Assembly (NCBI RefSeq): GCF_963678635.1 | Contig: NC_087065.1 | Location: 56,696,397-56,760,396 of the forward strand | Direction of reading: 5' to 3' | Source of the DNA: Symsagittifera roscoffensis | Taxonomy: Eukaryota > Xenacoelomorpha > Acoela > Convolutidae | Length of the DNA: 64,000 nt | Part shown: positions 31,886 through 41,766 of the stretch, piece by piece | Layout: every line of letters begins with the position of its first letter | How positions within the stretch are numbered: the stretch's first letter is position 1 | Made by a program: the position numbers and the translations under genes | Notes under the pieces: generated by a model | The model's input: the letters and a program-made list of their open reading frames with translations, nothing else | Database searches by the model: none | Told to the model about the DNA's origin: nothing

Positions 31886-32378
31886 GAATTGCATTTGGCG
31901 ATAAGTGGTTTTATTAAGTTACTTGATAAGAATTAGTGTCAAGTTTTAGACTAGGATTAGGTGTCAGGTACAATATTAGGGATTATGTTTTTATATGATA
32001 ATACAGATGTGTGATGTTTATGCGTTTATGTGATATGTTAATGTTATGATATGTTTTATGTTTTGTGTCATAAAAGACCTAGAGTACTCCAGGCCATCAA
32101 AGTGACAGCGCTCATTGTGCTAATCTGACGCAGATACAGGTGGACGAACCACCTTGGTGCTAAATTTTTAAATCAGAATTGAGAAGAGAATTTCCATGAA
32201 GAGTTTGAAAGAGTTGAATGATGTTTAATCCAAAAATGATGGTTTTTAGTCGCAACTTGTTTTTAGATCTTGATTGATCGGAAATTGTTTATTGAATTAA
32301 TTGAATCGAACGAACCAGGAAGAAACTACACGACAGCAAGAATCAACACGATAAGAATTGGGTGACACGAACGAATTC
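31886..32378 (+). other. Intergenic spacer between pol-macro and the SGNL gene
   Basis: This stretch of about 490 bp is AT-rich compared with the genes on either side, with stops in all frames. It is a candidate place for a splice acceptor, internal promoter or IRES for the second gene block. No specific element is recognised. Confidence 0.5.
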
Positions 32379-34736
32379 ATGGAATTCCTCTCAGCGAGTC
32401 TAGGAGCGACTCTAGACGAGATCTATCAGCGGCTGATCGATTGTGATTTTACACGAGAAGACCCGGGGCTGGCGATGTTTGTGGTCGCGCTCCTCAATGC
32501 ATTAGGACGAGAGGGTCGAGGGAATCGCCCTACAGAAGTCGTGTTGATGTTGGCCTTTGGTGAGTCCGGGACCGCCGAGAGAGGTCGAAACCGACTGATG
32601 AGATGGCGGCGTGGAGAAATGTCTGGCCACGACCTGGCTCGTGTGCCAGGAATAGGTGAACAAAGGGACCACCGGCTAGGTGAGATGCCCTTACCGATCC
32701 CACCTGCGCAGCCGCTCATCGGAGCGAAGAGACAACGTGATGGGCCAGGCCCGTCACATTCGGTCGACTCTCCCACAGCTGCTCCTCCTCCGAAGAGAGT
32801 GAGGGTGAGCGAAATAGAAATCCAGACGTCGGAGACGATTGAGACGTTGGAGAAGAAGGAGAGAGATCAGAGCGAGCTGTGTGCCAAACTCCAGGAGTAT
32901 AGAGCGATAGCTCGAGAAAGAGACGAATGGAAGAAGAAATATGAAGATCTACAGGTGGCCTACAAGGAGGATGAAATAAAGCACCTGAAGGAGCTGTATA
33001 TGGCAAAGGTGAGCCAAGTGTCACAGGAACTTCTGGCGACAATGAAATCCTCGGAGGGATCCAGCGACACACGCCCCAAGACAAGAGTACAGGAGCAGTA
33101 TGCATCGAGAGGGCCCGAGGCTCCTCAGCAGATACAACAGTCTGCTTCCAGTCAGAGGAACACGATACCAGACCCTTCGGACACCTATCTCGCTCCTCAG
33201 TTCCAAGAATCATTCAACCAAGTGGCCAGAGCAACAATGGATGAGATCAACAGAACCACTGGGCGGACATTGGGTAGGATCGTTCCTTCCCAACGTCGTG
33301 ATCATTCATCCAATAGCTCGGAGCGAGCACCCCGCACGGTAGCGTCCTCGGGGACTGCGCATGGCGGAAACTTTCAAAAGTCCCGCGTGGTCCGACAAAA
33401 GTCCGACATTAGGAAGAATCTGATGGCACGTCACCAGTTCACGCAAGTGGCCTCGGAGCATCCTCGAGCCTGCCTGAATGACTTGAGCTGGAACCCCGCT
33501 ACGAGCGACCAGGTAATTCCCCCAGGGAGTCGCCACTTGATCATCGGAGACAGTTTGGTGAGGGATGTGAATGAGATCTTCGTCTATGGTCAGACTACCA
33601 CTCTGTCTTTTGGAGGAGCCTCAGTGGCTCAGGTCATCAAGATGATGGAATTCCAGAGCGAAGATCACCTGGATACACTGGTAATAATGCTGGGAACCAA
33701 CGACGTCTCGAGAGCCCCAGTGACTCCGGAGAGCAAGTGGGAGCCTCTATTGGTATGCCTCTTAAACGAACTAAAGGAGAAATACAGGCCCAGGCTTGTA
33801 GTGTTGTGCACGATACCACAAAACCCGCTGGTGGGCACCACAGTAGCAGACTTCATGAATGGCAACGTGACACGGTGGAACGAAATGATCCGCAGTCTGG
33901 TGAGAAACAACCCTGGCAAGCTGCGACTTCTGGATCTCGAAAACATGCTGCGCATGATTGATCACGTCGCGCTTACCAGAGATGGAATACATTTCAACAC
34001 CCAACGAGGGAGACACTGGGTCAATGATGTATTTCAGACGCAATTGAGGGAAGTGGAGCAGGAGTCGAGGGCGACCAGTTCTCTGGCTCGGACCAGCTCG
34101 ACCGGAGGAGATAGAATAAGGGCAAGCGTGCCCGAATCCCTCGTCAAACGCCTGGGGCCCTTGGCGATGGAGACGGCTGCAGCTGCAACCGTCGCCCCGA
34201 GCTCAAACGTAAGAGAGAGGCTAGGGACTGCTCCTCCTCCCAGAACACAACCGCTTGAAAGCCGACTCGAGAGATCAGTTGATCAGAACAGGAATAACTC
34301 CCAGACCGTGTCTAGGAGGAACGATCCGCCTGCCATGGCAAACCCGGCTTCAGCAGCCGGACCGTCTACGAGCGCCGTGCCAGTGGAGGGAGTTGAACGA
34401 GGCAGCGTGCTGCTTTGGAACCAATCAGACCCTAGTCATTGGGGACAGTACAAGACGGACATGTCAACGAAGTTGAACATGAATACCTTGACGTGTCGGG
34501 AGGACGCAATGAGAATGAATGGCAGAGAGAGTCCCACAGTGTCGCGACTATATCGGGTACCGGGCGTGGATTGGCTGCTAGCAGAGCAGGAGCAGTTCAG
34601 CTCCACGACTATGCTCCGGCACGCAGACTTGCATGGATTGCCTCAGGACATTTGGACCCCGGTCTCTTACGGACGTCAGACAGAGAGCCCGGGAACTGAC
34701 GCCACCTGCTCGCGAGGGCAAGTTTCAGGCAGATAA
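32379..34736 (+). CDS. Coiled-coil + SGNL/GDSL hydrolase protein of the giant element
   Basis: ATG 32,379 is the first in a frame already open upstream. Residues 1-140 are unrecognised and Arg-rich. Residues 150-225 form a charged coiled coil (EKKERDQSELCAKLQEYRAI). The SGNL fold spans about 385-560: block I IIGDSLV (Ser 392), block II SFGGASV, block III MLGTNDV (Asn 441), and block V TRDGIHF (Asp 535, His 538). All four name-giving residues are present, so an esterase or lipase-like activity is plausible; the substrate is unknown. The tail is Ser/Thr/Pro-rich. Coiled coil plus esterase is the known plan of ORF1 in CR1/L2-type LINEs, which makes it unusual in an LTR element. The frame is intact. 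Confidence 0.85.
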   Translation: MEFLSASLGATLDEIYQRLIDCDFTREDPGLAMFVVALLNALGREGRGNRPTEVVLMLAFGESGTAERGRNRLMRWRRGEMSGHDLARVPGIGEQRDHRLGEMPLPIPPAQPLIGAKRQRDGPGPSHSVDSPTAAPPPKRVRVSEIEIQTSETIETLEKKERDQSELCAKLQEYRAIARERDEWKKKYEDLQVAYKEDEIKHLKELYMAKVSQVSQELLATMKSSEGSSDTRPKTRVQEQYASRGPEAPQQIQQSASSQRNTIPDPSDTYLAPQFQESFNQVARATMDEINRTTGRTLGRIVPSQRRDHSSNSSERAPRTVASSGTAHGGNFQKSRVVRQKSDIRKNLMARHQFTQVASEHPRACLNDLSWNPATSDQVIPPGSRHLIIGDSLVRDVNEIFVYGQTTTLSFGGASVAQVIKMMEFQSEDHLDTLVIMLGTNDVSRAPVTPESKWEPLLVCLLNELKEKYRPRLVVLCTIPQNPLVGTTVADFMNGNVTRWNEMIRSLVRNNPGKLRLLDLENMLRMIDHVALTRDGIHFNTQRGRHWVNDVFQTQLREVEQESRATSSLARTSSTGGDRIRASVPESLVKRLGPLAMETAAAATVAPSSNVRERLGTAPPPRTQPLESRLERSVDQNRNNSQTVSRRNDPPAMANPASAAGPSTSAVPVEGVERGSVLLWNQSDPSHWGQYKTDMSTKLNMNTLTCREDAMRMNGRESPTVSRLYRVPGVDWLLAEQEQFSSTTMLRHADLHGLPQDIWTPVSYGRQTESPGTDATCSRGQVSGR

Positions 34737-34918
34737 CAAGCCTAATAACAAGCATCACAAGATGTACAGGCAGTTTACTAAACCACTCGGTCAGACGCCT
34801 GGCGAATATTCGAGAGACTACCCCCGAACGACCACGGTGGATGGTGATGACAAGAGATATGGGAAACTGAAGGTTTGCAGCTTATGACAGCCTGTTTGCA
34901 GCTTATGATCCCTTAGAT

Positions 34919-37900
34919 ATGAAAGCTGCCAATTATCTGATTATGGCCAGTTCCAATTATCTCTATACGCCACGTTCTCTCTTTTGGCCCGACGTGATTT
35001 TCTTGACGGCGCCTAAATTGGACTGGGGACAGGCAATAGGCATGATGATAAGTGTACGAAGGGTGGTCAGCATGGAGCCGCAGGTGATAGTGGTTGCAGG
35101 CTCAAATGATCATCTGCAAAGCAGGGGCTTGTTGACACGTCTGACGGATGGGTCGATCCCGAGCTACGAGGTCATAGGGGAGGCGATAATGACATTGCTC
35201 TCGGCGATGGCTGAGGTAGAAACAGCAGCAAAACAACGTTTCACCCAAAATGTAGTGAAAGTGGTCTTTGTGTTGTCACCAGGGTACGCTGCCTTGCCAG
35301 AACCCCTTCAGTTTGTGTACACGATGGTCACAACGATAGCAGAGGGACGGTTCAACGTGATAATTCCTGCCCCGAACAGAGTGGTAGACCCAGACAATTA
35401 CTACCCGTCCCGATCTGAGCCTCCTGCCGTTTGGGCTGACATTTCCAATGCCATACAGAGACTCAAAGATTGTAGCACAACTCGGTTGGTGCTAGATGAG
35501 GTTCTGGGGTTGGAGCTGTCCAACTTTGCCAGATTGCTGAAGTTAAGACCAGGGGTAGATGACGATCATCTGTTAGTACAACAGGTGGCTGATGATCTCT
35601 GGTTCAGACAGATGGATCATGCCGAGAATGAGCAGGGAAGGACAGTCAGGCAGAACATGAAGTCAGCGGAAGAAGATCTCATGGCAATGGCTTTGCGCAC
35701 GAAGCCACACAACAACGTATGGTTGTACTTGTCACCAAGGCTGTGCACCTTGGGTGAGGACGCGTTCGAGCATGCGCCGTCAGTAATAAAAGAGATACAC
35801 GTGTATCTGAAGAACTTGTTTGATGCCCGGGAGTTAGCTGGGGGCATGATGTTGAAATTGATGCAGGACGTAAACACGATGTCACTGGACAAGTTCCAAG
35901 CTGACGTGCTAGCCACGAGGGCACAGTATGAACGATCGGATGGGAGTGGGATGGACGCCATCCTTCCTGTCGACGTGCTATCCGAGGGCATCTCGGAACC
36001 TGATTGCGAGTTTCGTCAAGGACATCAAGAAGTTGTCGATTGGCCTGATATTAGCCCTATACGTGACATTTGGTCATGGAAATTTTGGAAGGGACCGGCG
36101 AACCTCTTCACCCAAGCGTTGGCAGATTTGAGATTGGATGGACTCCTGACTCTGATTGCCATGACCTACGGTCGACTGGGTGATTTGCTTGTGCTGTTGC
36201 GTTACCCTGAACAACTCCAGGGAACAAGTCGTGAGTTCAACGCGCAGCTGGAAAACGCCTCGCTCAGGAAGATGAAAGACTGGAGGACTCTCCTGCTCCA
36301 ATACCTCTTGCAACAGAACAGAAGCGTCACGGGAGAAGATAAGGTGGCGACGGATGCGGGTGAGTGTAAGCAGTATTGTGGCATGCCCTTGCTGACAGAT
36401 TTGGCTGCCATGATGCGGATCGATCCGTTGGCTCTGATTCACGGACTGCGGGAATTCGTCACGGTGGTGTATGGACCGGTGATGTCTTTCGCGTTCCCGG
36501 ACGTGCAAGTCAAGGCATACAGGAATTCTGTGTTGTATGTCAACCTGTTCTCAGTCGTGGATTGTTCCGTGCTGAATTGGGTAGAGCAGAGGGAGCTGAG
36601 AGGGCTGGCCAGCGACGATAGGCTGTTCAGAAGAATAGCGGAGCCAGGTTGGGTGTTGATGGATTTCAGCAACCACTTCAAGTGCCGAATGGGCCGTGAG
36701 GACCTTTCCCACATCCAGTTTAACCCGAAGCTTTGGAATTTGACACCAGTAGTGAAGGATACAGGAGCGGCTATGAGAGTCCCACTCTTGCCAGAAGCCT
36801 ACGCACACGCGAAAGAGAACCAGCAAGCGTGGCTTTCTGGGTCCAGGCCGCTGCCGGACCAATGCCCTCGATATCCACCGATAAGGAGGATGTTGTTGGG
36901 AGTCACATCTCCCGTCATTGCCCCTCGCATCGGAGCAGCTCGTGATGCAGAGAGGAGAATGCTGAAGTGGAGTGAAGGGATGGAGCCGCGCTTCATCAGC
37001 TGGAATGTTGCAGCCGCGCACACGTTTGACTTCTCATTTCCTGATGCTTGGAGTAGGAAAAAGATCAAGGCACTACCTTCCAGGAGACCAGAGGTCTCGG
37101 CTGAAATGTGGAACGAAGTGTATACTCCCACAGATGACTTATCAAGACTAAAGTGGTCAGGAGAAGTGACAGTAGTGATGCTGGAAGTGGCAAAGGAGAG
37201 CAGAGGAGGCTCATGCATAACGATACAGGACCTGGCACCACATGGCGAGGAGTCCGTAGAATTCCTGGTGAACGATGAATTGTTTTATCACGCAGGAGAC
37301 ATGACCGTACCGGCTCGGCCGGACTCGGGCATAGATACAAGACAAGGCCCTTCAGGACCCAAGCCGAAACCTGATGCAGATGACGATGAATTGATGGATC
37401 AGGACTATGACGATAACGACATCGAGGGAAAGACGGGAAAACCGGGTGAGACGGATCTAGGAGCGTTGGAGAGAGACTTGCTAGAATACCGGTTCAGTGA
37501 AGACGACGGTGGGGAAGTCCATAGGTGTCTATTGCTGATGACGCCATCGTCTTTCATGTCCCCTACAAAGGAGGCGTCGGCTGACTTATCTCCGATGGAC
37601 CCAGTAAGTCAGGCGAGAGAGTGCCGAATCAAGGATCCGCAAAGATTGCTCCATGAGTCACCGAGGAGGAGAAAAATCGAAGAATCAATGAGGGTATCCT
37701 TCCTGAGTACGCTACAGGAAGAGGAATGGGAGAGATATCAAAGTGAGCTAGAAGGCAAGACAGGGGCAACCTGGAGCCGAGTGAACTTCATGGAAAAGTC
37801 ATGGGACGTGATACGACGATATGGGACGCAGTCCATAATGAAGGTGGGATTGAACCAACCCATCATGCGTGAGGTCCTGGAGAAAATAGTGTACTCCATG

Positions 37901-38416
37901 GAGTCGGATGTCCTGACCGAGTCAGTTACAGAAGACAGTGCCGATGATCAGCAGGTCACAAAGAAATTACCCGTTAGACGAGCCAGAAAGGGGCTGAAGC
38001 GACTAAAAGGGAAGACAGGAAGTCGAGCCGTGAACCCGAGAGTGGTGAAGTCGAAAGCCAGCGCAGTGGTGGCCTCTCTGACGAGCGCAGGTCGTTCAGG
38101 CGAGAGCGGGCAAGGAGATGGTGCGACACTGACAGGGGGAGAAAAAGAGAATCTGATACCTCCTATGCTCTTGGCAGGTCTGACCACGACAGCCATGAAA
38201 TCAAAGAAGACAGCACGAACCCTGGCAGACACTAAGTTAGAGATGGAGATCATCAGTCAATGTGGATCTGGAGGACTTGAAGATTACAGGCCCTCGCGAA
38301 CCAACATAGCCAAGTTGAAACTGGAAGGACAACTCGACGTATTCGAGTACAGTCGAGTCACTGTGCCGGAATCGGTCCACATGGGAGATCCAGCAGGGGG
38401 TTATGTGGAGATGTAG
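34919..38416 (+). CDS. 1,165-aa protein of the giant element with degenerate SGNL-like N-terminus
   Basis: The intact frame opens shortly upstream, but ATG 34,919 is the first good start. Residues 20-110 resemble an SGNL core without its nucleophile. PDVIFLTAPKLDWGQA and VIVVAGSNDHLQSRG (a block III-like GSND) are visible, but no GDS motif. The middle (about 110-760) looks folded but unknown (LGLELSNFARLLKLRPGVDD, QQVADDLWFRQMD). An acidic stretch (DDDELMDQDYDDNDIEG) follows, then a Lys/Arg-rich region (LPVRRARKGLKRLKGKTG). No signal peptide or membrane span is visible, so it is not an obvious envelope. A 3.5-kb open frame in an otherwise decaying element is notable. Confidence 0.75.
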   Translation: MKAANYLIMASSNYLYTPRSLFWPDVIFLTAPKLDWGQAIGMMISVRRVVSMEPQVIVVAGSNDHLQSRGLLTRLTDGSIPSYEVIGEAIMTLLSAMAEVETAAKQRFTQNVVKVVFVLSPGYAALPEPLQFVYTMVTTIAEGRFNVIIPAPNRVVDPDNYYPSRSEPPAVWADISNAIQRLKDCSTTRLVLDEVLGLELSNFARLLKLRPGVDDDHLLVQQVADDLWFRQMDHAENEQGRTVRQNMKSAEEDLMAMALRTKPHNNVWLYLSPRLCTLGEDAFEHAPSVIKEIHVYLKNLFDARELAGGMMLKLMQDVNTMSLDKFQADVLATRAQYERSDGSGMDAILPVDVLSEGISEPDCEFRQGHQEVVDWPDISPIRDIWSWKFWKGPANLFTQALADLRLDGLLTLIAMTYGRLGDLLVLLRYPEQLQGTSREFNAQLENASLRKMKDWRTLLLQYLLQQNRSVTGEDKVATDAGECKQYCGMPLLTDLAAMMRIDPLALIHGLREFVTVVYGPVMSFAFPDVQVKAYRNSVLYVNLFSVVDCSVLNWVEQRELRGLASDDRLFRRIAEPGWVLMDFSNHFKCRMGREDLSHIQFNPKLWNLTPVVKDTGAAMRVPLLPEAYAHAKENQQAWLSGSRPLPDQCPRYPPIRRMLLGVTSPVIAPRIGAARDAERRMLKWSEGMEPRFISWNVAAAHTFDFSFPDAWSRKKIKALPSRRPEVSAEMWNEVYTPTDDLSRLKWSGEVTVVMLEVAKESRGGSCITIQDLAPHGEESVEFLVNDELFYHAGDMTVPARPDSGIDTRQGPSGPKPKPDADDDELMDQDYDDNDIEGKTGKPGETDLGALERDLLEYRFSEDDGGEVHRCLLLMTPSSFMSPTKEASADLSPMDPVSQARECRIKDPQRLLHESPRRRKIEESMRVSFLSTLQEEEWERYQSELEGKTGATWSRVNFMEKSWDVIRRYGTQSIMKVGLNQPIMREVLEKIVYSMESDVLTESVTEDSADDQQVTKKLPVRRARKGLKRLKGKTGSRAVNPRVVKSKASAVVASLTSAGRSGESGQGDGATLTGGEKENLIPPMLLAGLTTTAMKSKKTARTLADTKLEMEIISQCGSGGLEDYRPSRTNIAKLKLEGQLDVFEYSRVTVPESVHMGDPAGGYVEM

Positions 38417-38446
38417 AAAGCGAGGAACTCCGCGAGAGGGCACCTG

Positions 38447-40222
38447 ATGGCTTGGAGCGAGAAGCGAGCCATGCAGGAATATCTGAAAGGGCTTACGGAG
38501 AAGTCTAACTTAAATCGGAAAGAATACGGCACGGTAATGTCCTCTGAAGCGAACGAAATCGGATTGGAAAAACTACTAGAAATTTCTTGGAGGGCGGCCC
38601 TCCAGAGATATTTCGACGAGACGATGCATGCACCTGCGACGGTGTCAGAGTACCTGGCTCATCCGTGCACGAGAACTGACCTGCAAGTACGGTTGGCTTG
38701 GTGCTTGATGAAGAAGGCGGAATATGATCAAGAAGGCGGAATATGAAGCCAGTAATGATTCGAAATCACGGGAACAGGAGCTGGAGTTGATGGAAGCTCT
38801 GCGAGCGTTGATTTCAAAAGACGATTCTGCGATAGCATGGGCTAAGCGTAAGGATGCCCTTTGGTTTGTCAGGTTCGTGGTGGATCGTATCCCCACTCCT
38901 GTTTTGGGAGAATGTATAAAGATCATTCGGCAAAAGGGAGTTGATTGCAAAGAAACTTCTTTAGGGAACTCCTGGAACTATATCAGGATATGCCGTTGAC
39001 TGTACCAAATAGGGAGTCGAATGACATGGAGAGCTATCGCAAGTTGGAAGAAGTGAGAAGATATTCCAACAAAGAATTGAAAGTGAACCGGGAGTTGATT
39101 GAAGCAGTCAGGGGACAAAAAGACTTTGCAACACTAGGGAAACTGAATTCGTTCCAAAATGTGTCTGGCATACCGGGGATGGCGTATATTCCCTTCGTGA
39201 ATGAAGAAGGCAGGGAAGCGTACTTCGACTATGAGCAAGTCATAGTACTCAATTTCTGGGTTGAACGGATTAAAGAAACTGGAATGATGATAGTGGAACA
39301 ACCCAAGCTGGGAATTATCTTAGAAGAACGAGTGGTCGAACCCTCGGTTCCCGAGCAAAAGGGGCAAGTGAGTTTTGATTGTGGTTTTTGGGACGGTCCC
39401 TTGAAAACCAGTCTAGTAACGATGTGGGAACTCATGAAGCCTTCTTGGTGTCCTCATCCTAACGCCGGTTTAATCTGGGACATGACGGCGGATATCACGT
39501 TAGACCTGGATGATGACGCGAGTTTACATGATCTGGCCATGATACACCATCTGCTGGCCATGAGGTTGACGAAGCAGAAGAGCAACCCATCCACGGAGCT
39601 GTCCGAGGAAAGTCCATCGAGCAATTGGTTGAAGCAAGGCACATGCTTGGCTCAACATAGTGGGATAGAAGGACATGTTTGCAACTTGGGGCACTGCTTG
39701 ATTACGCTGAGCGAACAGCATCGACAACTGGCACGATTGTACGGAAGGATGAGCATGTCGGATAAGAGTGGCATGGAGTTGGTCGCGGACTGTCATGGGG
39801 TGACGGATGTAAACTTGACCACAGCCTTGGGATTTTGTAGCATGACGAGTTCGATAGAGTCGCTTGAGCGCCTGGAGCGTGCCCATGAGCTAGTGACGTC
39901 CCTCAGCGTGGAAGTATTCCCTGGAGCATTGCAGACAGAGCAGAAGATCGGAGGCTGGCGAGAAGCTCTGGAAAACGAAATGAATCTGAAGGATAGTGAA
40001 ACATATCATAAACCTACTGGTTCAAAATATCTGGTGGGTTCAAGCTCCGTGCCATATTGCAATAGTAGGTATCCTACGCACATGGTGGTGATGGATGCGA
40101 GGACGCAGCAGGTGTTGATTGACCAACTTTTCTCTGTGCCAAAGTGCGTGAGGTTGGCCAGAATGTCGGAGAGGTCATATGATTTGTTGGCGAAGATCTT
40201 TCGGGCAGTCCGTAGTCAGTAG
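38447..40222 (+). pseudogene. Fourth giant-element gene, unknown, with two frame breaks
   Basis: Three overlapping frames (38,447-38,746; 38,724-38,999; 38,945-40,222) give continuous protein-like sequence. The register shifts at a 17-bp direct duplication (38,711-38,727 and 38,730-38,746) and again near 38,950. The last 425 codons contain motifs such as FVNEEGREAYFDYEQVIVLN, FWDGPLKTSLVTMWELMKPS and CLAQHSGIEGHVCNLGHCLI. A Cys/His pattern in the last could bind metal. No family is recognised. It begins 30 bp after the 1,165-aa gene and is probably cotranscribed with it. Confidence 0.6.
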
Positions 40223-40691
40223 GACACAATTTCACTGTGTGGCGACATGGTAAGTTTGAGTAAACTCGCTCGAGAGGGTGAATAACTCAATAACTTTTCT
40301 GGCCACAGAGTTTCTTAGTTTTAATATCAAATAGGACCGCATAAATAACTGATTATACTTGGTAAGTGACGTTAAGTTAATTTTAACGGGTGCGTGGCCG
40401 TGCCACGTCCCAACTTTTTAATCAGCAAGAGCGAAAAGAAGTTTTATGGCAAGTGACGTAAGTAGTCAGAAAAGAAATTTTATCTAGGACACTCCTCATG
40501 GTGCAAATTTTGTGAAAATGTTGGAAGGCAGTGAGATGTAGTACGATGCCGTTTGTGACACGTAGTGAGTTGAGGTGGAGTAGATAAATTTCATTTTCTT
40601 TTGCGATTTGTAAGATTGATTATAGAGAACTGGAACACTACTTGACGATAACCCGGTGTTATGCGATCAATAGGGACATTGATGGGGACTT
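40223..40691 (+). other. 3' untranslated region before the giant element 3' LTR
   Basis: About 470 bp without a gene. It has two mentions of AAGTGACGT(A/T)AGT-like sequence (about 40,360 and 40,450), but nothing else that I can support. Confidence 0.45.
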
Positions 40692-40703
40692 GTCCGGGGA
40701 GTA
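40692..40703 (+). promoter_or_regulatory. Polypurine tract of the giant element
   Basis: GTCCGGGGAGTA abuts the TGTGCC start of the 3' LTR, with purine core GGGGAG. The same decamer occurs four more times inside the element, so this is the one functional position in a repeated set. Priming here would start plus-strand cDNA. Confidence 0.65.
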
Positions 40704-41588
40704 TGTGCCATTCTGCCAGATAGGCACAGCGCAACCTTCCGGCGACACGAAAGAAAACGAATAAAGGCCTCAGTAACGAAAAAAAATTGCGAAGGAAGGT
40801 AGGAATATTCTAGAATTTTTATTTTTAAAATTTCGATCAAAGAGTGAATATTTCTCAGAAATACAAAAAGACGGCCATTTTGACTGAAAAGGACGAAAAA
40901 ACAGAACAACGACAAAAATTGTGGAAAACGGTCGCACAAGAGACGAAAAACACGAAGCCTCTTATCGTGGCAACAACACACGATAAGACTATTAGCAGTG
41001 GATATTAGTGGAGAAGGAAGCTTCAGTAGGGGAAGGAATATTCCACGGAACCCTCCCGCGCCACAAATTGGGAGAGATAACAGCGTTATCTCAGGAAGAT
41101 TACGGGAGCGGAGGCTTGGTCCCCCAGAGACTGTTTTATGTGAAGGGACTATGTAAAACTGACTTTGTAGCTACTTGGATGTCGTAGAAGTCTGAATTAA
41201 CACCGGTATAATTTGATATTTTAGAATATGAGTAGCTAGAAAGAGGAAAGGGTCAATCCATCTCTAATGGATTTAATATAGAACTGTCACACAAAAACAT
41301 ATAAAAATAGGTTGCTCGAGCCGTGTTTTTAATGGCAATCACGTAGTCTGAGGATCCGAGACTCAGCTATGTGGTTGTGTTCGCATGTAAACGAAAGCTG
41401 ATCAAAAGTCGTTTGACTGATGGCCTAAAAATAGTAACTTTTTACTTAGCCCTAAACAGACCAGAAAATCAACTGGCAAGGTCGAGACGGTAAAAAACGA
41501 GTAGGATTAAGGTAACTGACGCCTGCCAGTCGTTAATAGGTACTTTTTCTACGCTCCGTCGCTGTGTAGTATTTGAGCGAATGTTACA
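40704..41588 (+). repeat. 3' LTR of the giant element
   Basis: 885 bp, starting TGTGCC and ending TTACA, about 98% identical to the 5' LTR by eye. The TATA position reads TATGTAAAA. ATG follows at 41,589-41,591. Confidence 0.95.
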
Positions 41589-41766
41589 ATGTTTAACGAT
41601 TTGCTAAAGAGATGGCTAATTTTTTCTTTTTACTTATACTTTCATGAACAATTTCCAAAATTTTGACCAATTTTTTTTAGATTTGACGAAATTGTCTACA
41701 TGCTGCTTGGGTCATTTTTTGGGCCTTTTTGGTTGTTTTTTGATACAGACTCTTTAAAATTTATTT

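Larger units (their letters stand above)
20365..41588 (+). mobile_element. Giant 21.2-kb LTR retrotransposon (Ty3/gypsy-type) with accessory genes
   Basis: Two direct 885-bp repeats bound the unit, both starting TGTGCCATTC and ending GTTACA. The interior contains, in order, a 2.2-kb leader, gag, protease, an RT remnant, RNase H, integrase, a macro domain, a coiled-coil SGNL hydrolase gene, a 1,165-aa gene and a further broken gene. The internal GC content is much higher than that of the flanks and of element A. Normal Ty3/gypsy elements are about 5-10 kb. The RT deletion and several frame breaks make this copy non-autonomous. Flanking AATG/ATG is compatible with a 3-4 bp target duplication. 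Confidence 0.93.

Noticed and set aside
34919-38416. Envelope glycoprotein for the giant element
   Set aside because: No signal peptide, no membrane span and no cysteine-rich ectodomain pattern are visible in the 1,165-aa protein.
20365-41588. Interpretation as a rotifer-type Terminon or a Maverick/Polinton
   Set aside because: GDSL-type cargo and large size recall Terminons, but this unit has matched LTRs, a polypurine tract and gypsy-order gag-pol. No DNA polymerase B or capsid genes of Polintons are seen.
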